Shown: piece by piece, positions 11,992 through 27,171 of the stretch | Position numbering within the stretch: position 1 is the stretch's first letter | Layout of the letters: the number at the start of each line of letters is the position of its first letter | Source of the DNA: Turbatrix aceti | Lineage: Eukaryota; Nematoda; Chromadorea; Rhabditida; Panagrolaimidae | Length of the DNA stretch: 64,000 nucleotides | Direction: 5' to 3' | Assembly: GCA_963969345.1 (NCBI GenBank) | Contig: OZ017770.1 | Location: 10,472,180 to 10,536,179 of the forward strand | Program-made: the position numbers and the translations under genes | The notes under the pieces: generated by a model | Seen by the model: the letters and a program-made list of their open reading frames with translations, nothing else | What the model was told of the DNA's origin: nothing | The model's database searches: none

Positions 11992-14900
11992 ATGCAAGGC
12001 AGCCGTGAACATCATGGTTCTGGTGCCACACTGCGTTGCTCGACCATTCATCGTAATCAATATCTATCGGATCAAATAGCACGCGAAATATCTCGATTCG
12101 AATCAGTACATCCATGTATTTATACTGTATATGATTTAATTGAAAATATTTCTAATCCTGAATTGCAAGATAATCTGCGGGACCAGATTTTAAATATTGA
12201 AGGTTAGTTTGATTAATTTTTTTCTTACGCTTGAAAAAATTTCTATGTATTTGGCCGTCCAATTTATTGCCTTTCATATTTTTTCGTTTTAAAAAACCGG
12301 TGTCATATGAGAGGAAATTTTTTTGAATGCAAAAAATGAATGTATCGCCAGGTAAAAATACAAGTTATTGTTTTTCAGTTTGATAACTTTTTCTTTGCAA
12401 GTTTTTCACTTCAACCCATGTTTTTCCTTTTCCTCAACAATAGAGAGGTAAAAAACAAAAAATATTTATGTTCGTATCTTACTTTTTCCCCCTTTTTTTT
12501 ACCCCTCCTAGATGTGCTAGCTTTAATGAGCGTTTGTTTTATCCACTCTTTGATTTATTGGTTTTTTATCCTTGCTAGAACGACTTTCAAGCCTTCTGGA
12601 AGGGATTTCCAAAGGCTATTTGAAAAATTTATTGGCCAATGAAAATTCAACTGATCTGAAAAAAAAAATGTTTGATAAATATAATTTTTTTTTAATTTTT
12701 TTTAGATGCATTTGTAAATAGCCAAGAATGGACTCTCTGTCGGACGGTCAATGACATTCGACTCGGCGTGGTTGGTTCTCTCGACAGCGGTAAGACTTCC
12801 CTCGTCCACTATTACCTGACCGGAGCGTTCAACGCCGAAGCCAACGCAGAAGGAGGTCGATTCAAGAAGGAGGTGGTCGTCAATGGCCGAAGCAATCTCC
12901 TGCTCATCCGGGAAGAAGGCAGCAGCTCACCTTCCACCCAATTCACCCAGTGGCTTGATGGCGTGCTGATTGTCTACACAGTTGATTCCAGAGAATCCTT
13001 CAACATTGCCCTAAGTTATTACAAAATGATGAATCAATATCGCGTCATGTCGGGTCTTCCGGTCATACTTGTCGGCACACAGGATGGAATTTCAAGCGCT
13101 TCACCCCGTGTTGTCTCCGAAGACGAAGGCAGGAGCGCCGCGCTGAGGTACAATATGCAAAATTACGTCGAAACCAACGCTACCTTTGGTTTCAAAGTCA
13201 ATGAAGTGTTCAAAGAAGGTGAGCAATTTGAATAATTTTTGTCTGGTTTTTTTGACTGCCAGCCGGTTGGTTGGTTGTTAATAACAAGCGTCCGTCGGCC
13301 GGCTGGGAAAAAAGTGCTTCCGGTGACGGTGGAAAGGAAAATTTTTATGACAACGTAATTTTCGTCCAAAAGCATCATAAACCCCTTTGAGTGCTATTTT
13401 TGCGACAGATGATTATTTTAGACTGAAAAATTGTCCAGGGGCGTAAATTGTCCAGTTTTAATGCTCCTAAAAGTCGAAACATGGCTTTTGTTTGTCCTGG
13501 TTAAATATTTGTTTTTTTTTAAATGCAAGCACTTAAGGACATTTTTGTTGTGTTTTTTTTCTTTCCGGGCTAAATTTGGCGCTTGTTTTCGTAATTTGAC
13601 TACGTATTTATTTTTTGGATATTACGAAATATTTGCTTATCAATATTCAATTTTACAATTTTTAGCGTACGAGGGAATCATTCAACTGCGAAGTAGCATG
13701 AGTCGAGTCATCCCTGCTGCATTTCAAGTGAGTTTTAATCAGAGTTTCATACGTACGATACTAAATATGTTTTTTAGGACGTGTTACACATCGCAGACTG
13801 CAATTCGTACCACCAGCGATCAATGTCCTCACACATTCCGTACAGAGACGGTGTACTCGACCAACGGGGATCCATGCAGCTGGCAACCGATAGCCTACGA
13901 TCATCGTCAAAAGCCACGACTTCGTCATCGTATCACGCTGCCCAGGGCCAGGGCAGCATTGGTAGTGTTGCACCTGCGTACAGTCATAACAATCTGGCGT
14001 CTCAGAATAATTTGATTTCCAACAATACATATTTTCGCTCGTCGTCCAGTCTACACCCACAACAACTTGATCAATGGTCTGTCAATACCAATGATTTGTA
14101 CGATGGAAATGGGATGCTGGCTTCGTCGGTAACGTCGACTTCTTCGCTTCAACAGGCTATGGGTACGGCTTCTTCGGGTAACCTACCGACGCCTACGAGT
14201 ACTCCAACGGCTCAGAGGAAGAATAGGAGGATATCCCATCTTTTTGTAAGTTTAAATTTTGTCTTGGATATTTTTTTTATATAAAAATTTTTGTCTTGGA
14301 GCGAAAATAATTTTTCTGGTCAATTTTAGCGAAGCGCTCACAAGGATAACGGCAACAGCGAAAACCGAAAATCCAACAACAGCGCAGAGTGCAACGTCGG
14401 CTCTGGCAGGCTGATTCCCATCAAGCAGGGCACGCTGTACAAGCGAAGCAACAAAGCGCTGAACCGGGAATGGAAGAAGAAGTACGTCTGTCTCCACGCC
14501 AACGGTCGACTGACCTACCATCAGAATATCCGGGATTACATGGGCAACGCTTCCGGAAAGGAGGTTTTTCTCGGCCTCGCAACTGTTCGTCTGTCTACCC
14601 GAAATCGAACAAAATCGAAATCCAAGCCAGCGACTGTTGGTCCGACTGGAGCGACCACAAATGGCAAGGAGAACATGAATCCTCCAGGTTCTGCTGAATC
14701 TGGACAATTTCAACCTTCAAATAGTACAAATGGGGTGTCTGGGCCGAACGGAGATGCTACGTCAGGTGCGAGCGATGATCAACAGTTTGCAGTCCCTTCT
14801 CTGGCTAATTCATCCTTCGCGGCGACTTCCATGTCCACTCCGGTTACTGTACCTTCGTCCAAGGCGTCCAAAAAGAAGCACGGGCACCGGAGAATGAGCA

Positions 14901-16305
14901 GCATGGGTGTTGGTAAAAATGATGATGGTAAGCTATTTAGAATTTTTTTATTTGACATAAAAAAAAATTTTTTTTTGCAGAAGAAGACACAGAATTCGAA
15001 ATCATCACAAACGACCAAAAACACTGGGAATTTTCGGCAGCGTCATCGAATGAACGCGATCAATGGGTGACCCTCATCGAGCAACAAATCGAAAAATCCC
15101 TCCAAGCTCAGATGTCCCAGAAGCAGCTGACAAACCGGGCTCACTGCAGCCAGGGCGAAGTCATGTCGCTCTGCTCGATACCGGGAAATAATTTCTGCGC
15201 AGATTGTCAGAGTCCAAATCCCATCTGGGCGTCTATCAATCTTGGAACCCTAATTTGCATTCAATGCTCGGGTATTCATCGAAATATGGGTTCACACATT
15301 TCCAAGGTTCGGTCGCTGGAACTTGACGAATGGCCGTGAGTTTTTTTAGTTTTGCATAAAATTTGGTCATTTTTGTGACACGAAATGAAAAAAAATTGAA
15401 ACAGCTTTTTTTTCCAGAAACTCTTAAATCTGACAATAAAACATGTTAGTTGCGCCATAAATTTTCTCTAAAAACTACTTTATGCAATGAACTAGATTTT
15501 TTAATGCGTTCGTTCAAAAAAATTTGTACAAAGCAAAATCGCTTTCTTTTTTTTTATTGTTATTTGATAACTCGTGAAAAAAATTTAGTAAACGATTTTT
15601 TCTTTCAGCGTCGAATACGTGGCTGTTCTACGAGCCATTGGAAATGAATTAGCGAATCGTGTCTGGGAGCACAATGCACCGAAGGATCGAAAACCTCACG
15701 CAGGCTCGCCCAAAGATGTAATCGAGAATTGGATAAGAATGAAGTATGAAAAAAAGCGTTTTTTACCTCCACTGCCGGTTAACAAGACGCTCAACGCTCA
15801 GCTAATGGAAGCCGTCATCCAGCGTAACATGAGCTCTCTGCTGAATATTCTACCACGGTGCAGCGAGAAGGATATCAACGCTCCGCTGAGTAGCACCGAC
15901 AAGCGGACGGCGCTTCACCTCGCGTGCTCCAGTGGATCCGTTGAAGTGTTACAGCTTTTGATTTGGGTTGGTTTCTTTCTTTTTTTTTGGGATGTGTATG
16001 TATGGATTTTTTTGCAGTACAACGCTGACGTCAACGTACTCGACGAAAAAGGACGATCTGCGCTCTGGCACGCTGAGCAAAATGGCACCCATGACTGCAA
16101 AGACATGCTCATTCACGCTGGCATCACAATTGGCTATGGCATCCCTGAATCTGAATCAGCAATGGTCGTCAACAGAACAGTCAAAAAAACCTACTCCGAT
16201 CTCTCTGAAGAACAAATGAGGTTTCGTCAACCTGAGTACTACGGCACAAAGCAGGACAGAAGCCACGTCAATGATTTTGACGACCTTTCAACAAGTGCAA
16301 TCTAG
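11992..16305 (+). CDS. cnt-2: AGAP / centaurin-gamma Arf GTPase-activating protein
   Basis: Eight exons (11992-12202, 12706-13218, 13666-13727, 13778-14245, 14330-14927, 14981-15335, 15609-15966, 16018-16305) join in phase to 950 aa. The N-terminus has the family block SDQIAREISRFESVHP. Next is a GTPase-like domain with P-loop GSLDSGKTS near residues 94-102 and GTQD in place of NKxD, as in other AGAPs. A split PH domain follows, from LIPIKQGTLYKR near 445 to about 655, interrupted by a Ser/Thr-rich insert. The ArfGAP zinc finger is near 680-725, C-x2-C-x16-C-x2-C (CADC...CIQC) with the catalytic-arginine segment GIHRNMG. Ankyrin repeats lie near 800-900. It stimulates GTP hydrolysis on Arf proteins in endosomal traffic and adhesion turnover. 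A polyadenylation signal AATAAA is at 16585-16590. Confidence 0.94.
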
Positions 16306-18340
16306 TGTTTCTATTTTTTAAACTTATTTTTTGAACCGTTTGTTCGACTTACTTACTTACATACGACACAAGGCACGTTACGAATATTTTTTAATCTTCG
16401 ACTTCTTTTTTTATACATGCGGGTTGTATTTTTTCGAGACTCTAAAACTTTTTTTCCACAATTTCTTTTGATTTTCTCCTTTGTTATAACCATAATACGA
16501 TACGATAATAATACGTTGTTGCTATAAAATATACTCACGATGTGTCTCGCAAAAAAAAACAAGTCAATCTTGTTTGTTGTTGTAAATAAAAGGTTCATTT
16601 TTAAAAGGATGATGGATTTGGTTGGAGATTTGGTTCAAACTGGAAATTTTAATGTAGTAAAAAGTTATGGGAGAAAACTGGTGTTTAGAGGGCTAATTGG
16701 GTTTTTAGAGGTTTTTAGGAAGCATAACCATGACGGGTCAGATCTAATGGGTGGTCGGTCCTTCGTATGCCCAAAAATCTGTTTATCAAAATTCAGGAAA
16801 GCTCTCTTTTTTTTCTTTGGACCAAAAATGAAAAATGTTTCTTCTATCTTTACGATAGATACGCTTGATTTGGTTTGGTTGCTATCATCCAGAACCACTT
16901 ACTCATGTTTCTGCTTGACTGATCGGCTGCAATTTATTTTTGTCCTAAAATATAATAAAGACAAAAATTCGTGTTTGTTGTTGTTTTTTTTTCTAATATC
17001 ATGAATCATGTGTAATAAAAAAATGAAATCAGTCAACCATTTTTTTTATTTTGATTCACATCATTTAATCTATCCACACGCCATAGCACCTTGTAGATAA
17101 CCATCATCCCTTGCAATTCAGGTTCTTTTCTTTCTTTCTGTATTTCTTTATTTTTTTTTTGCTTAGACTGACCCTTCGCCCGATACTCCCCGGAATCCGG
17201 ATTCCGGATTTGGGAGGAGGGGGGGGGGAGATTCATTAATGTCTCTTCTCTCTTGACCCCAGCCCAGTCTCCCCGCAGTCGAGGATTGTTTTCTTTGTTT
17301 GAATCGGGAACCACAAAACTGTCTATACTTGTTCGATATCCATACCAGACAATGATCGGGAACAACAAAGATGCACAACACAGAGGAGAGCCTGATATTT
17401 TTTTATGGCCTATGCTCTTTGTTATGAAATGACCCGGGCCTGATCCCTGAGACCTGATGTGGGAGGGGGGAAAACAAGGGGTATTGGAAAAATTGCATTT
17501 TACTTTTTTTAGGCGATCGGATTTCTTTTTGTGATGCTTTTTCAAGTGCAAATACATACGATTGAAATAAATAAATTTGTCGATCAACTTTGCGCAATGC
17601 GGCCTTGTTTTTTTTCTGTTCGATTCTGTGATCAAGTTTTTCCCCCCTTTCCATTCATCCACATCCAACAATAATGCTTATTCGGTGTGATTTTGTAGCG
17701 TCGTGATGCCACAGTGTTTTTTGTTCTGCTTGCGTTGATTGTTCCGTGGGTGGTACATTTGTGATTTAACACAGACACAGAGTTGCCTTTAACACTTTTT
17801 ATCATACATATCTTCTCTTTTTTTTTGTATGTACCAACTCTATTGCGCCTTTTTTAGGCATTGAGGATTGAACTTGATAAAAACAGGTTTTGGCAGTATC
17901 CGTGTGTCGGCCCGTCGACGATTATCCGGTTAGGAGCGCATCGGCAACATCTCACAACACGCGTCGTAGCGGGCGGCGAAGAGTGAAGAATATCGTTGAG
18001 AAGTGAGAGGGTCCGTCGTCTGCAGAAGCAGCTCAAAACAGCAACCAACCATCACTGCTACCACGTAAAACGGCTTTCATCAACTGACAAAGTGCGCGTT
18101 GTTTAACTGAGTGTTTCGCTTTCTTTTTGGCGATATAGACATACAACGCCTCTCTCCTTCTCCAAATACCAGTAGCACCCAACAGGGAAAAAAGAGAGCC
18201 CTTGACCATGCACTGATTTGGAGCAGAGTTAGGGTCCCCTGCGTAAACTCATAAGCCCATCGTCTGTCATCGTTTGTCGTCTGTCTGAATTAGACGGAGG
18301 GGCATGAGGACACCAGATCACGGTTGGTAATAATTTGGAC
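16306..18340. other. AGAP 3' region and astacin upstream region
   Basis: Contains the probable AGAP 3' UTR with AATAAA at 16585. A 154-codon open frame at 16540-17004 lies in it and is not convincing as a gene. A perfect 18-bp palindrome CCGGAATCCGGATTCCGG lies at 17190-17207, followed by a G run. Nothing else was recognised. Confidence 0.45.
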
Positions 18341-19954
<1,614 letters not shown>

Positions 19955-20298
19955 AAAACCAAAAGAAACAGAAGAAATAATAATTACGCGTATGTTATCT
20001 GTCTGTATTCATTGTTAGTCCGCTTTTCTCGTTGTATTTACCTATTTTTTAAACACAAATTGTGTTTTGTGTGCAGAAAAAAACTATTTGAAATTTGATA
20101 ATTTTTTCACTTTTTTATTTTTTGTTGCGATAAAAAAATACACATACAGCGCACAGTAGTTGCAAACTTCAAACTTTTTTCATTCACTCAGTCTGTTTTT
20201 GTTTGTTTTTTTTGGTTTTTTTGATTAGCTTGCTAAGAGATCATGACAATAATAAAAAAAAATTTAACGTTTGGTCATTTTTGATTAATATGTAGAAT
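19955..20298. other. convergent 3' spacer, no gene
   Basis: This 344-bp AT-rich spacer lies between the convergent astacin and GPCR genes and must hold both polyadenylation sites. Long A and T runs are present. Confidence 0.5.
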
Positions 20299-21571
20299 TT
20301 AAACGGGCTGGGGTTGCGGTGGTTTGCCAGCGTTTCCTGAATCCAAACGGCACGATCGACGTTCGGCAATCGAAGGCCTCGACTTGCGGCGAGCGTATGA
20401 TTCATCCACCTCGCAGCAATTCATCTTTCCACAGCAGAAGAAGTTTGTAAGATTGAAGAATATACGGATCATTCCTTCACGATACAGTCCCTGTGTAATG
20501 ATCGTAATCAGTGGATTAAAAACAATTCCAATGACTACAACGACAAAAAATGCAGACGTAGCTCCCTGCAATGTGCTGGATTCTCGGGCTACGGGAAACA
20601 TGAGAAAGCCCAGGTAGAGCAGACGATAGGGAAGGCAGGTGAGAAAGGTCCACATTGTGCTGCTGAAGACGAAAAACAGTCTTTGAAACATTCGCTGAAG
20701 TCATTTTATTTTTTTAAATTGTTTGGAAAAAAAACTTTTTTTACCGATCCGGCTTGTGGCTCATTTCGTCGCGCTTTTCGGGCAATCAGGTAAATCACAG
20801 CAGAAATTATAAAGCTGACAGAGATAATTGTTATGTAGAAGAGACAAATTCCGGAATACAAAAATGGTGGTAGGGAAACGCCGCTGCAGGGTTGCTAAAA
20901 ATGGACAGTGTTCGTTCGTTCGTCATTTTAATTACATACTACTGCTTTTTGGAAATCAAATCCGTAGGGGGACAAAAAATGGGATGCTACAATTTTTCAA
21001 TTGAAAAAAAAAGTTTTCTTTTACATACATAATTTGGTTTGTTTTACCCAAGAAGGAACGTAATTTGTTTAAAAAAAAATTTCCCAAAAAAACTTCGTCA
21101 CCCATAAAAAAAATTTCATACCATGATACTCATGAAGGAATAAATAAATAGTGCCACTACAAAAATGCAAAGCCAGGAAATAACTGAAATAACAATTACA
21201 CGACTTCGGTGTACAATAGAATAATAGTGAAGAGGAAATTTAATGTAGATAAGCTTGTCCACGTTAAGCCACAGCAAATTGAGGCAACTTGACATTTGGC
21301 TGGTAAAAATCACAACGTAGTATGGAAAGCAGAAGAATTCATTGAATTCTCGAAGATACGGACGGGTAATCATGTAGACAAGACAGGTGATCAAGTCGGA
21401 TACCGTCATGTTGATGACCACGATTTGCCGGGGTTTATCGTACGTATCCGTGTACCGAAAAGCAACAAACAATACCAAAACATTGAGAATAGCTCCCAGA
21501 ATGCCACTGATAAGGTAGAAGTTAAACTCCAGTGACGTGAGTTGTTCGACGTTGGGTGATGTTGAATTCAT
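20299..21571 (-). CDS. rhodopsin-like G protein-coupled receptor
   Basis: Three exons, 21122-21571, 20745-20894 and 20299-20694, all phase 0, encode 331 aa. The N-terminus MNSTSPN has an N-glycosylation sequon. Hydrophobic segments fit seven membrane spans: GILGAILNVLVLFVAF with the TM1 Asn, NMTVSDLITCLVYMI with the TM2 Asp, one spanning FCFPYYVVIF, TM4 near VIVISVISWLCIFVV, TM5 in exon 2, and TM6/7 in exon 3. The DRY motif at the end of TM3 is replaced by VDK, and TM7 ends NPLIT in place of NPxxY. The cytoplasmic tail is basic and Ser-rich. Ligand unknown. It is a class A receptor, perhaps from a nematode-expanded family. The ATG at 21569-21571 was chosen because upstream codons do not look like a signal. 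Confidence 0.85.
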
Positions 21572-23221
21572 CTCTGGTGATGGCGCTATGATGCAGCTTG
21601 CAGGTTGGAATTGATAGATGTGATGTGAAAGTCGTAAGAGGAAAAAAAATAATGGCTTTTTCCTTTTTTTAAGATGATTAAAACAACGTGTTAACACGAG
21701 GTCGAAGAAAATTTATATTTGTGTAGATACTGGTGTTTTATGGCCATAAAATCATGACTTTTAGAGAGAATTTATGGAGCAAAAATATTTTTACAAAAAA
21801 TAAACAAGCCGGGTCAAGTCTGTTGTCACCAAGCCCAAACCATGAAACAAACGATACACAAAATGTTGTTACTAAAAAAGATGTGAGGCCTATTTGACTG
21901 ACAATATTTGTTTTGCCATACGACGAAAACTCTCACTTCCAGATGCTTCTTTACAACATACATACTTCTCGACAAAAAATCTTCAAGATATTGGTGGGCA
22001 TTGGCCCTCTTGTCCTTCGTGCTGGTTCATTGTGATTTTTGCAGTCGAAGATTTGTTTTCAATGTTTACGCAAGCGTGCCGGATAGCTACAATTTGGCAT
22101 GACGACTTGGTGCTTTTTTTTACCTCCTTAGCCCTCTTGAAAACCAAAACGATGAAGAAAACGAAAACGAAGTCGACGAAGATGACTTGAGTGAAAACAA
22201 TGTGATGAGACGGGACTCGACTGATGGAAAACAGCAAAATGCCTGCATAGCTAAGTAACTTGCAGCATTTCCTTCCCTCCGGCCTTCAGTCGTTTTTTAT
22301 GCATTTTTCTTTCCGATCTGCGGCAGATCTTCATGCACGCCATCGCTGGTAAAAAAAAAAGACAAAGAAATATAATCTCAATTTTATGTTCAAATGCAAC
22401 ATTGCAGCATCATGTTATCCTAGAGGTCAGCATATCCGGCAGAATGAATTTATAAACATGCTCACTTACACTCTAAGCAGTGTTCAAAAAAATGCACAAT
22501 AAATTGCCCCCTTGATGCGATCCGATCGAAAAATGTGTAATCCACCCACAAGCTTTTAGCAATTGTCTTGAACGTTGTCCAAAACGTCACCTGCTCTTTT
22601 TCATCGACGAGCAAGTCAAGTCAAGCCGAGCAAGAAGTAGTAAGTCCGCTAATAAAATAATTTTGGTTTTCACTCGCGAGTCAATGCCACTTGATCCAAT
22701 CCGCGATGATAATTTTAAGTAAAACTTGTAAATAATAATTATTTTCACATTTCTTTTGGTGTTAATTATGTTTTTGAGGACATCCGAAAAACAATTGTAA
22801 AATCATTTATGTATGCATAATACGAAAAGACCGCGAGGAGGGGGCTCCTATAGTTCGATGTGTTCCGTTCTTGTGTTGTGCGCTTTTCTGTGCAGCAACT
22901 ATCGATTCTCGCCGCGGCGGCGAAGTTGGATGAACGAACCCTGGCGAAGAGCACAAAGTGAACTAAACATAGCGAGAACTAAGCATTTGCTCGTTCTAAC
23001 GGTTGTGCCGATTGATATAATTGTGTGCAGGGGAATCATTTTTGTTGTTGTTGTCTATTTTTTGCGGGTTGCGAGGGTTTTTTTCTGTCAAGTGCAATTT
23101 TTCTATCCTTTTATGTACGCGAGCGTGCGCTTTGCTTTTATAACCAAACCACCCGAGGCAATCAATAGAACGTACATAAATAAAATTATATAAACAACAA
23201 TAAAATGGTTGCAGCTGCAGA
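21572..23221. promoter_or_regulatory. divergent region between GPCR and ILK
   Basis: 1.65 kb separates the two start codons. Open frames at 21,894-22,237 have no family similarity. The stretch CAGCTGCAG ends at 23220 directly before the ILK ATG and can serve as a splice or trans-splice acceptor. Nothing else was recognised. Confidence 0.4.
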
Positions 23222-25002
23222 ATGTCTATCGCCAGTCATTACCATGCTCACAAACCGAACGTTCCCATAATTCAGGAGGACGTCTTTACTTGGGTGCGCG
23301 AAGGCAATACCTTTCAAGTACGTGTCTGGCTTGATGATAGCGAGCATGATTTGAATATTGGGTAAGCAGGCATTTTTTTGTTGTTGTTTTTCTTTCATTC
23401 AAAAAACATTTTTTTGCTTCATTTCAGCGATGATCATGCGTTTTCCTTGCTCCACTGGGCAGCCAAGGAAGGCCACGTACCGATCGTCGATATGCTGCTT
23501 GCCAGAGGAGCTCGTGTGAATGCCACCAACATGGGCGACGACACACCGCTTCACCTCGCAGCCGGAGAAGGTCATAAGGAAATTGTTGATGTCAGTTTAC
23601 TCATTTTTCCCTTAAAATCATGAAAAATGGGTTTTTTTAGCGGTTGCTACTAAAAAGAGCCGAGGTGAACGCTTCCAACGAACACGGCAACACTCCACTC
23701 CACTACGCCAGCTTCTGGGGCTATGATCAAGTAGCAGCGGATTTAATCAAAGCCGGTGCACTCGTCATGCTGTGCAACAAGCGTGGGTTGACATGCGTCG
23801 ACGTCTGCCAGCCACAAGTTCGGCAATCAATTATTGGTTGGTGCTTACATAAAAAAAAAATATTTTTATTGACGTGTCATTAGTTTAACTGTTTTTTTTT
23901 TGTTTTCAGAACTCGCAGCAAACGCAGGACAAAATATCAACCAAAAATTGCCATTCAGAGAACAGAATTGGTCTGGTACCCGAACGAGGGCCAGGGAAGC
24001 TACGCTTTCCCGATACACAGGAGTCGACCTTCAATCCCTGCAACTGTCCAAGGAAATTGCAAGATCACACTCCGGCACACTCTACCGCGGTCGTTGGCAG
24101 GGCACCGAAGTTGTCGCTCGTGTACTCAATATCCCAGAAGTTACTGCCAGAATTTCGAGAGATTTCCAGATCGAATTTCCGGCTTTGAGGTAAAATTTAA
24201 TTTTTAGAACGATAAAACAAATCGATTTTATTTGTATTATAGAATATTTGCATCCGCAAACATTTGCCCCGTTCTGGCAGCCGTGAATCAGCCGCCTCGA
24301 CTCATCGTCATCAGCCAGTACATGAAGTATGGCTCACTGTACAACGTTCTCCACGAACAGTCTGCTGACGTCATCATTGATCACTCCCTCGCTATTCGAT
24401 TTGCCCTGGATATTGCTCGTGGCATGTCATTCCTCCATTCTATGGATCCCATGATTCTTCGATTCTACCTGTCTTCAAAGCACATCGTTGTGGATGATGA
24501 TTTGTCTGCCAAAATCAGCATGGCTGATACCAAATTTTCATTCCAAGAACAGGGAAGGCTGTATTCTCCTGCATGGATGTCGCCAGAAGGTGAGGATTTT
24601 TTTATGACGTTGGAGAAAAAAAAATTGTTCCTGGTCTAACCGGACTCATTAAAAAATACATATAAAAAATAAAACACTTACTGAACTCCCCAGAGAGTTT
24701 TAAACATATTGTTTTTGCTCATTTCAGCTCTTCAAAAATCTCCTGAAAGCTCAAACGTTCGAGCTTCCGACATGTGGAGCTTTGGCATTGTTCTCTGGGA
24801 ACTTAGCACCCGTGAGGTTCCATTCGCTGATTTATCACCCATGGAAACAGGCATGAAAATCGCCCTCGAAGGTCTACGCGTTCAAATTCCTCCTGGAATT
24901 TCGAGAAATCTGTTTCGACTCATAAACATTTGTCTAAACGAAGATCCTGGCCGTCGTCCCAACTTTGATCAAATCATTCCAATTCTGGAAAAAATGGCGT
25001 GA
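23222..25002 (+). CDS. pat-4: integrin-linked kinase (ILK / PAT-4)
   Basis: Six exons (23222-23361, 23428-23590, 23641-23836, 23910-24189, 24243-24589, 24728-25002) encode 466 aa, close to the ~452 aa of human ILK. The N-terminus [19 protein letters not shown] precedes ankyrin repeats that bind PINCH ([47 protein letters not shown]). A pseudokinase domain follows from about residue 190. The catalytic HRD is absent (region reads [11 protein letters not shown]) and DFG is replaced by MADTKF, as in ILK generally. The segments [13 protein letters not shown] and [13 protein letters not shown] match ILK. It acts at integrin adhesions and muscle attachment sites as a scaffold with PINCH and parvin. 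Its stop lies only 286 bp from the convergent K2P channel gene. Confidence 0.96.
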
Positions 25003-25288
25003 ATTGGTTAAAACTAAAACCGTTGCCAGATTTTTATATTTTTTAAATAATTTTTTTTCCTTTTTTTTTTTCCTTCGTGCCACGTTTTTTTTTGCCTTCC
25101 TTCTTCTTTTTCTTGATACAGACATATTTTCCCAGCATTTATTGTAAACCACACACATACAGCTGCCTTTTTGTTTTGACTTTGAGACTTTTAATTTTTT
25201 TTGAGACGAACTCCATAAACTGACAATTTTTAAATGACAACTCGGCGAAACAATTTTTTTCTTCCGATTACAAACTAGTTGTTAGTAT

Positions 25289-27171
25289 TTACATTGACTC
25301 GATATCCGACGCAAAATCCACAAAGTCAAGGGCAATGGAAGGCTCAAAGGCTTCCTGTGGCACTTCGAGTTCATTTTCTTCGTTACCGTTACCACCCTCT
25401 GCTGGTATGTTGTTATTGTTCATTGCCATGCCGTCAAAATTCATGTTCATCCCGAGTCTCGTGAAAGCATTGAGCTGGGATATGCCAAAGCTGAGGCCCT
25501 TGTTGACGTTGATTTTTTGTGCAAAGTTCATAACTTTTCCTGCTATCTCCTTTGCCCTGCTCATTTGTCGTCCCATGTAGTGGACGTTATGGATGACGTT
25601 GCTAGCTACAAGCTCGACGCTTACGGTTACCAGGGTCACGCCGAAGACTATTAGAAGGATGAGGAAGGGGACCGGTATTGGGGGTCTAAAAAAGTGCAAG
25701 TACATAAAATAAGATATATGTATGCTAGCTTACAGGATATCACCGTAACCAATGGTAAATATACACATTATAGAATAATAGATGCTGTCGATAAGTCGTA
25801 AAGACGAAAGCATGCTAACAAGGCCTCCCATGCAGAAGGGATAGGATACCAATAGGGCCATTAATACAAACATTGACTGAATAGGATTGTCGTTGAGTAT
25901 CGTAAATATAAACCCGCAAATAAATTTTCCAATATCAGAAGTAACCATAAGAGCCAATGGTATGCCGACAATGGCGTAGAGAACCAAAAATAGCCTTCCA
26001 TGCGCTGTTAACGGCGTGATCAGGCCAAAGCCAACCGGTATGACAGTCGTAGACGCAAATAGCAGTGCCCCATTTGGCGTCCATGAGCCTGAAGAAGAAT
26101 TGCATTTTTTGTCAGTTGCACTTATTTTTGGGAGCACAGAAAAAAAAGAGTCGTACTCATTTCGCAGCAATCATCACCGTAGACCATTCTGTCAAAAACA
26201 ATGGCAGATAATGCATCAGGATACATTTCAAACATGGCGTGTTCAAAATTGTTAACAGGGCCCAGCGCTGCATATTTAAATGCATCTTTTGCTAAAAACA
26301 ATTTTTTTAGTAATTGGACAAAATTTTTAAATAAATATTTTTTTGCAAAAAAATATAGTAGTGTGTATTTTTTTGTTTGCTATTAATTTGCAGAGTAGTA
26401 TGTAGAATTGTGTACAAGGCAACAAATGACCGTTGCACCGGGCTATATATTTTTCCTTTCCCTTCTCAGCGTTTTTGAACAATCACCCTTTTTCCTGCCA
26501 GGCAACAACAACGGCTTGCTGGGATTTATTCGGTCTTTACCCTGCCTGGCTGGCTGTAAAATAGCGTTACTGCAGTGTCCAAATGACCCCGACGCGAGCC
26601 AGTGGCCGGTCGATTGGTTGTTAGTCCGTTCAGTCAGCCGGTCGACGACCGACCGCGACCGCAAAACACAAATGTTTAATCACGTTTGTGTTGCAAAACA
26701 GATCAAATTTTAGTATACGACCGAAAAGCAAAAAAAAAATCTTGTGGGACAATTTATTTTTAGTCAGTTAAAAAAATTAAAATTGTAAAACTTACTTTGA
26801 TTGTCGCCTCGCTGCAGGATATCAAAAATCACGCCCAGGGCTTTTTTACTCTCCTGCGTAATTGCCAAATTGGTCAAATTAATGTGTGCTTGTTGATGTG
26901 GTTCTTCGATGTGATAAAAGACAGCAGAGCCCGCGATGACGTAGAATATGCAGAGCAAAATTAAACCAAAGTGAAAGAAAAATGTTTGTATTTTCTAAAT
27001 TACAATTATTAAATTCCAGATAATTAGGTGCAAAAAAGTTTTCCAAAAGTGATGTCAACCTATTCAAAATATCTATTAATCATAAAAAAAACAAACCTCT
27101 GGATCCATAGTAAGACACAAAAATTTTCGCCTTCTTTTACCGAATGCCTGACCAGTGACTGCCGCTACCAT
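25289..27171 (-). CDS. two-pore-domain potassium channel (K2P / TWK type)
   Basis: Five exons (27097-27171, 26796-26994, 26157-26291, 25734-26088, 25289-25685) encode 386 aa with all phases consistent. Topology: a short basic N-terminus (GKRRRK), TM1 (FGLILLCIFYVIAGSAVF), a long extracellular cap loop with Cys pair CC, pore 1 (TTVIPVGFG), TM2, TM3, pore 2 (IFTIGYGD), TM4 and a cytoplasmic tail with an Asn/Glu-rich end. K2P channels pass background K+ current and set resting potential. The selectivity filters read GFG in pore 1 and GYG in pore 2, which is the reverse of the commonest K2P arrangement. The start ATG at 27169-27171 follows an in-frame stop. The ATG in MDPE within exon 1 is an alternative. 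Confidence 0.9.

Noticed and set aside
16540..17004. 154-codon open frame after AGAP
   Set aside because: It lies in the AGAP 3' region, is rich in Phe/Leu from T runs, and has no splice sites or family similarity.
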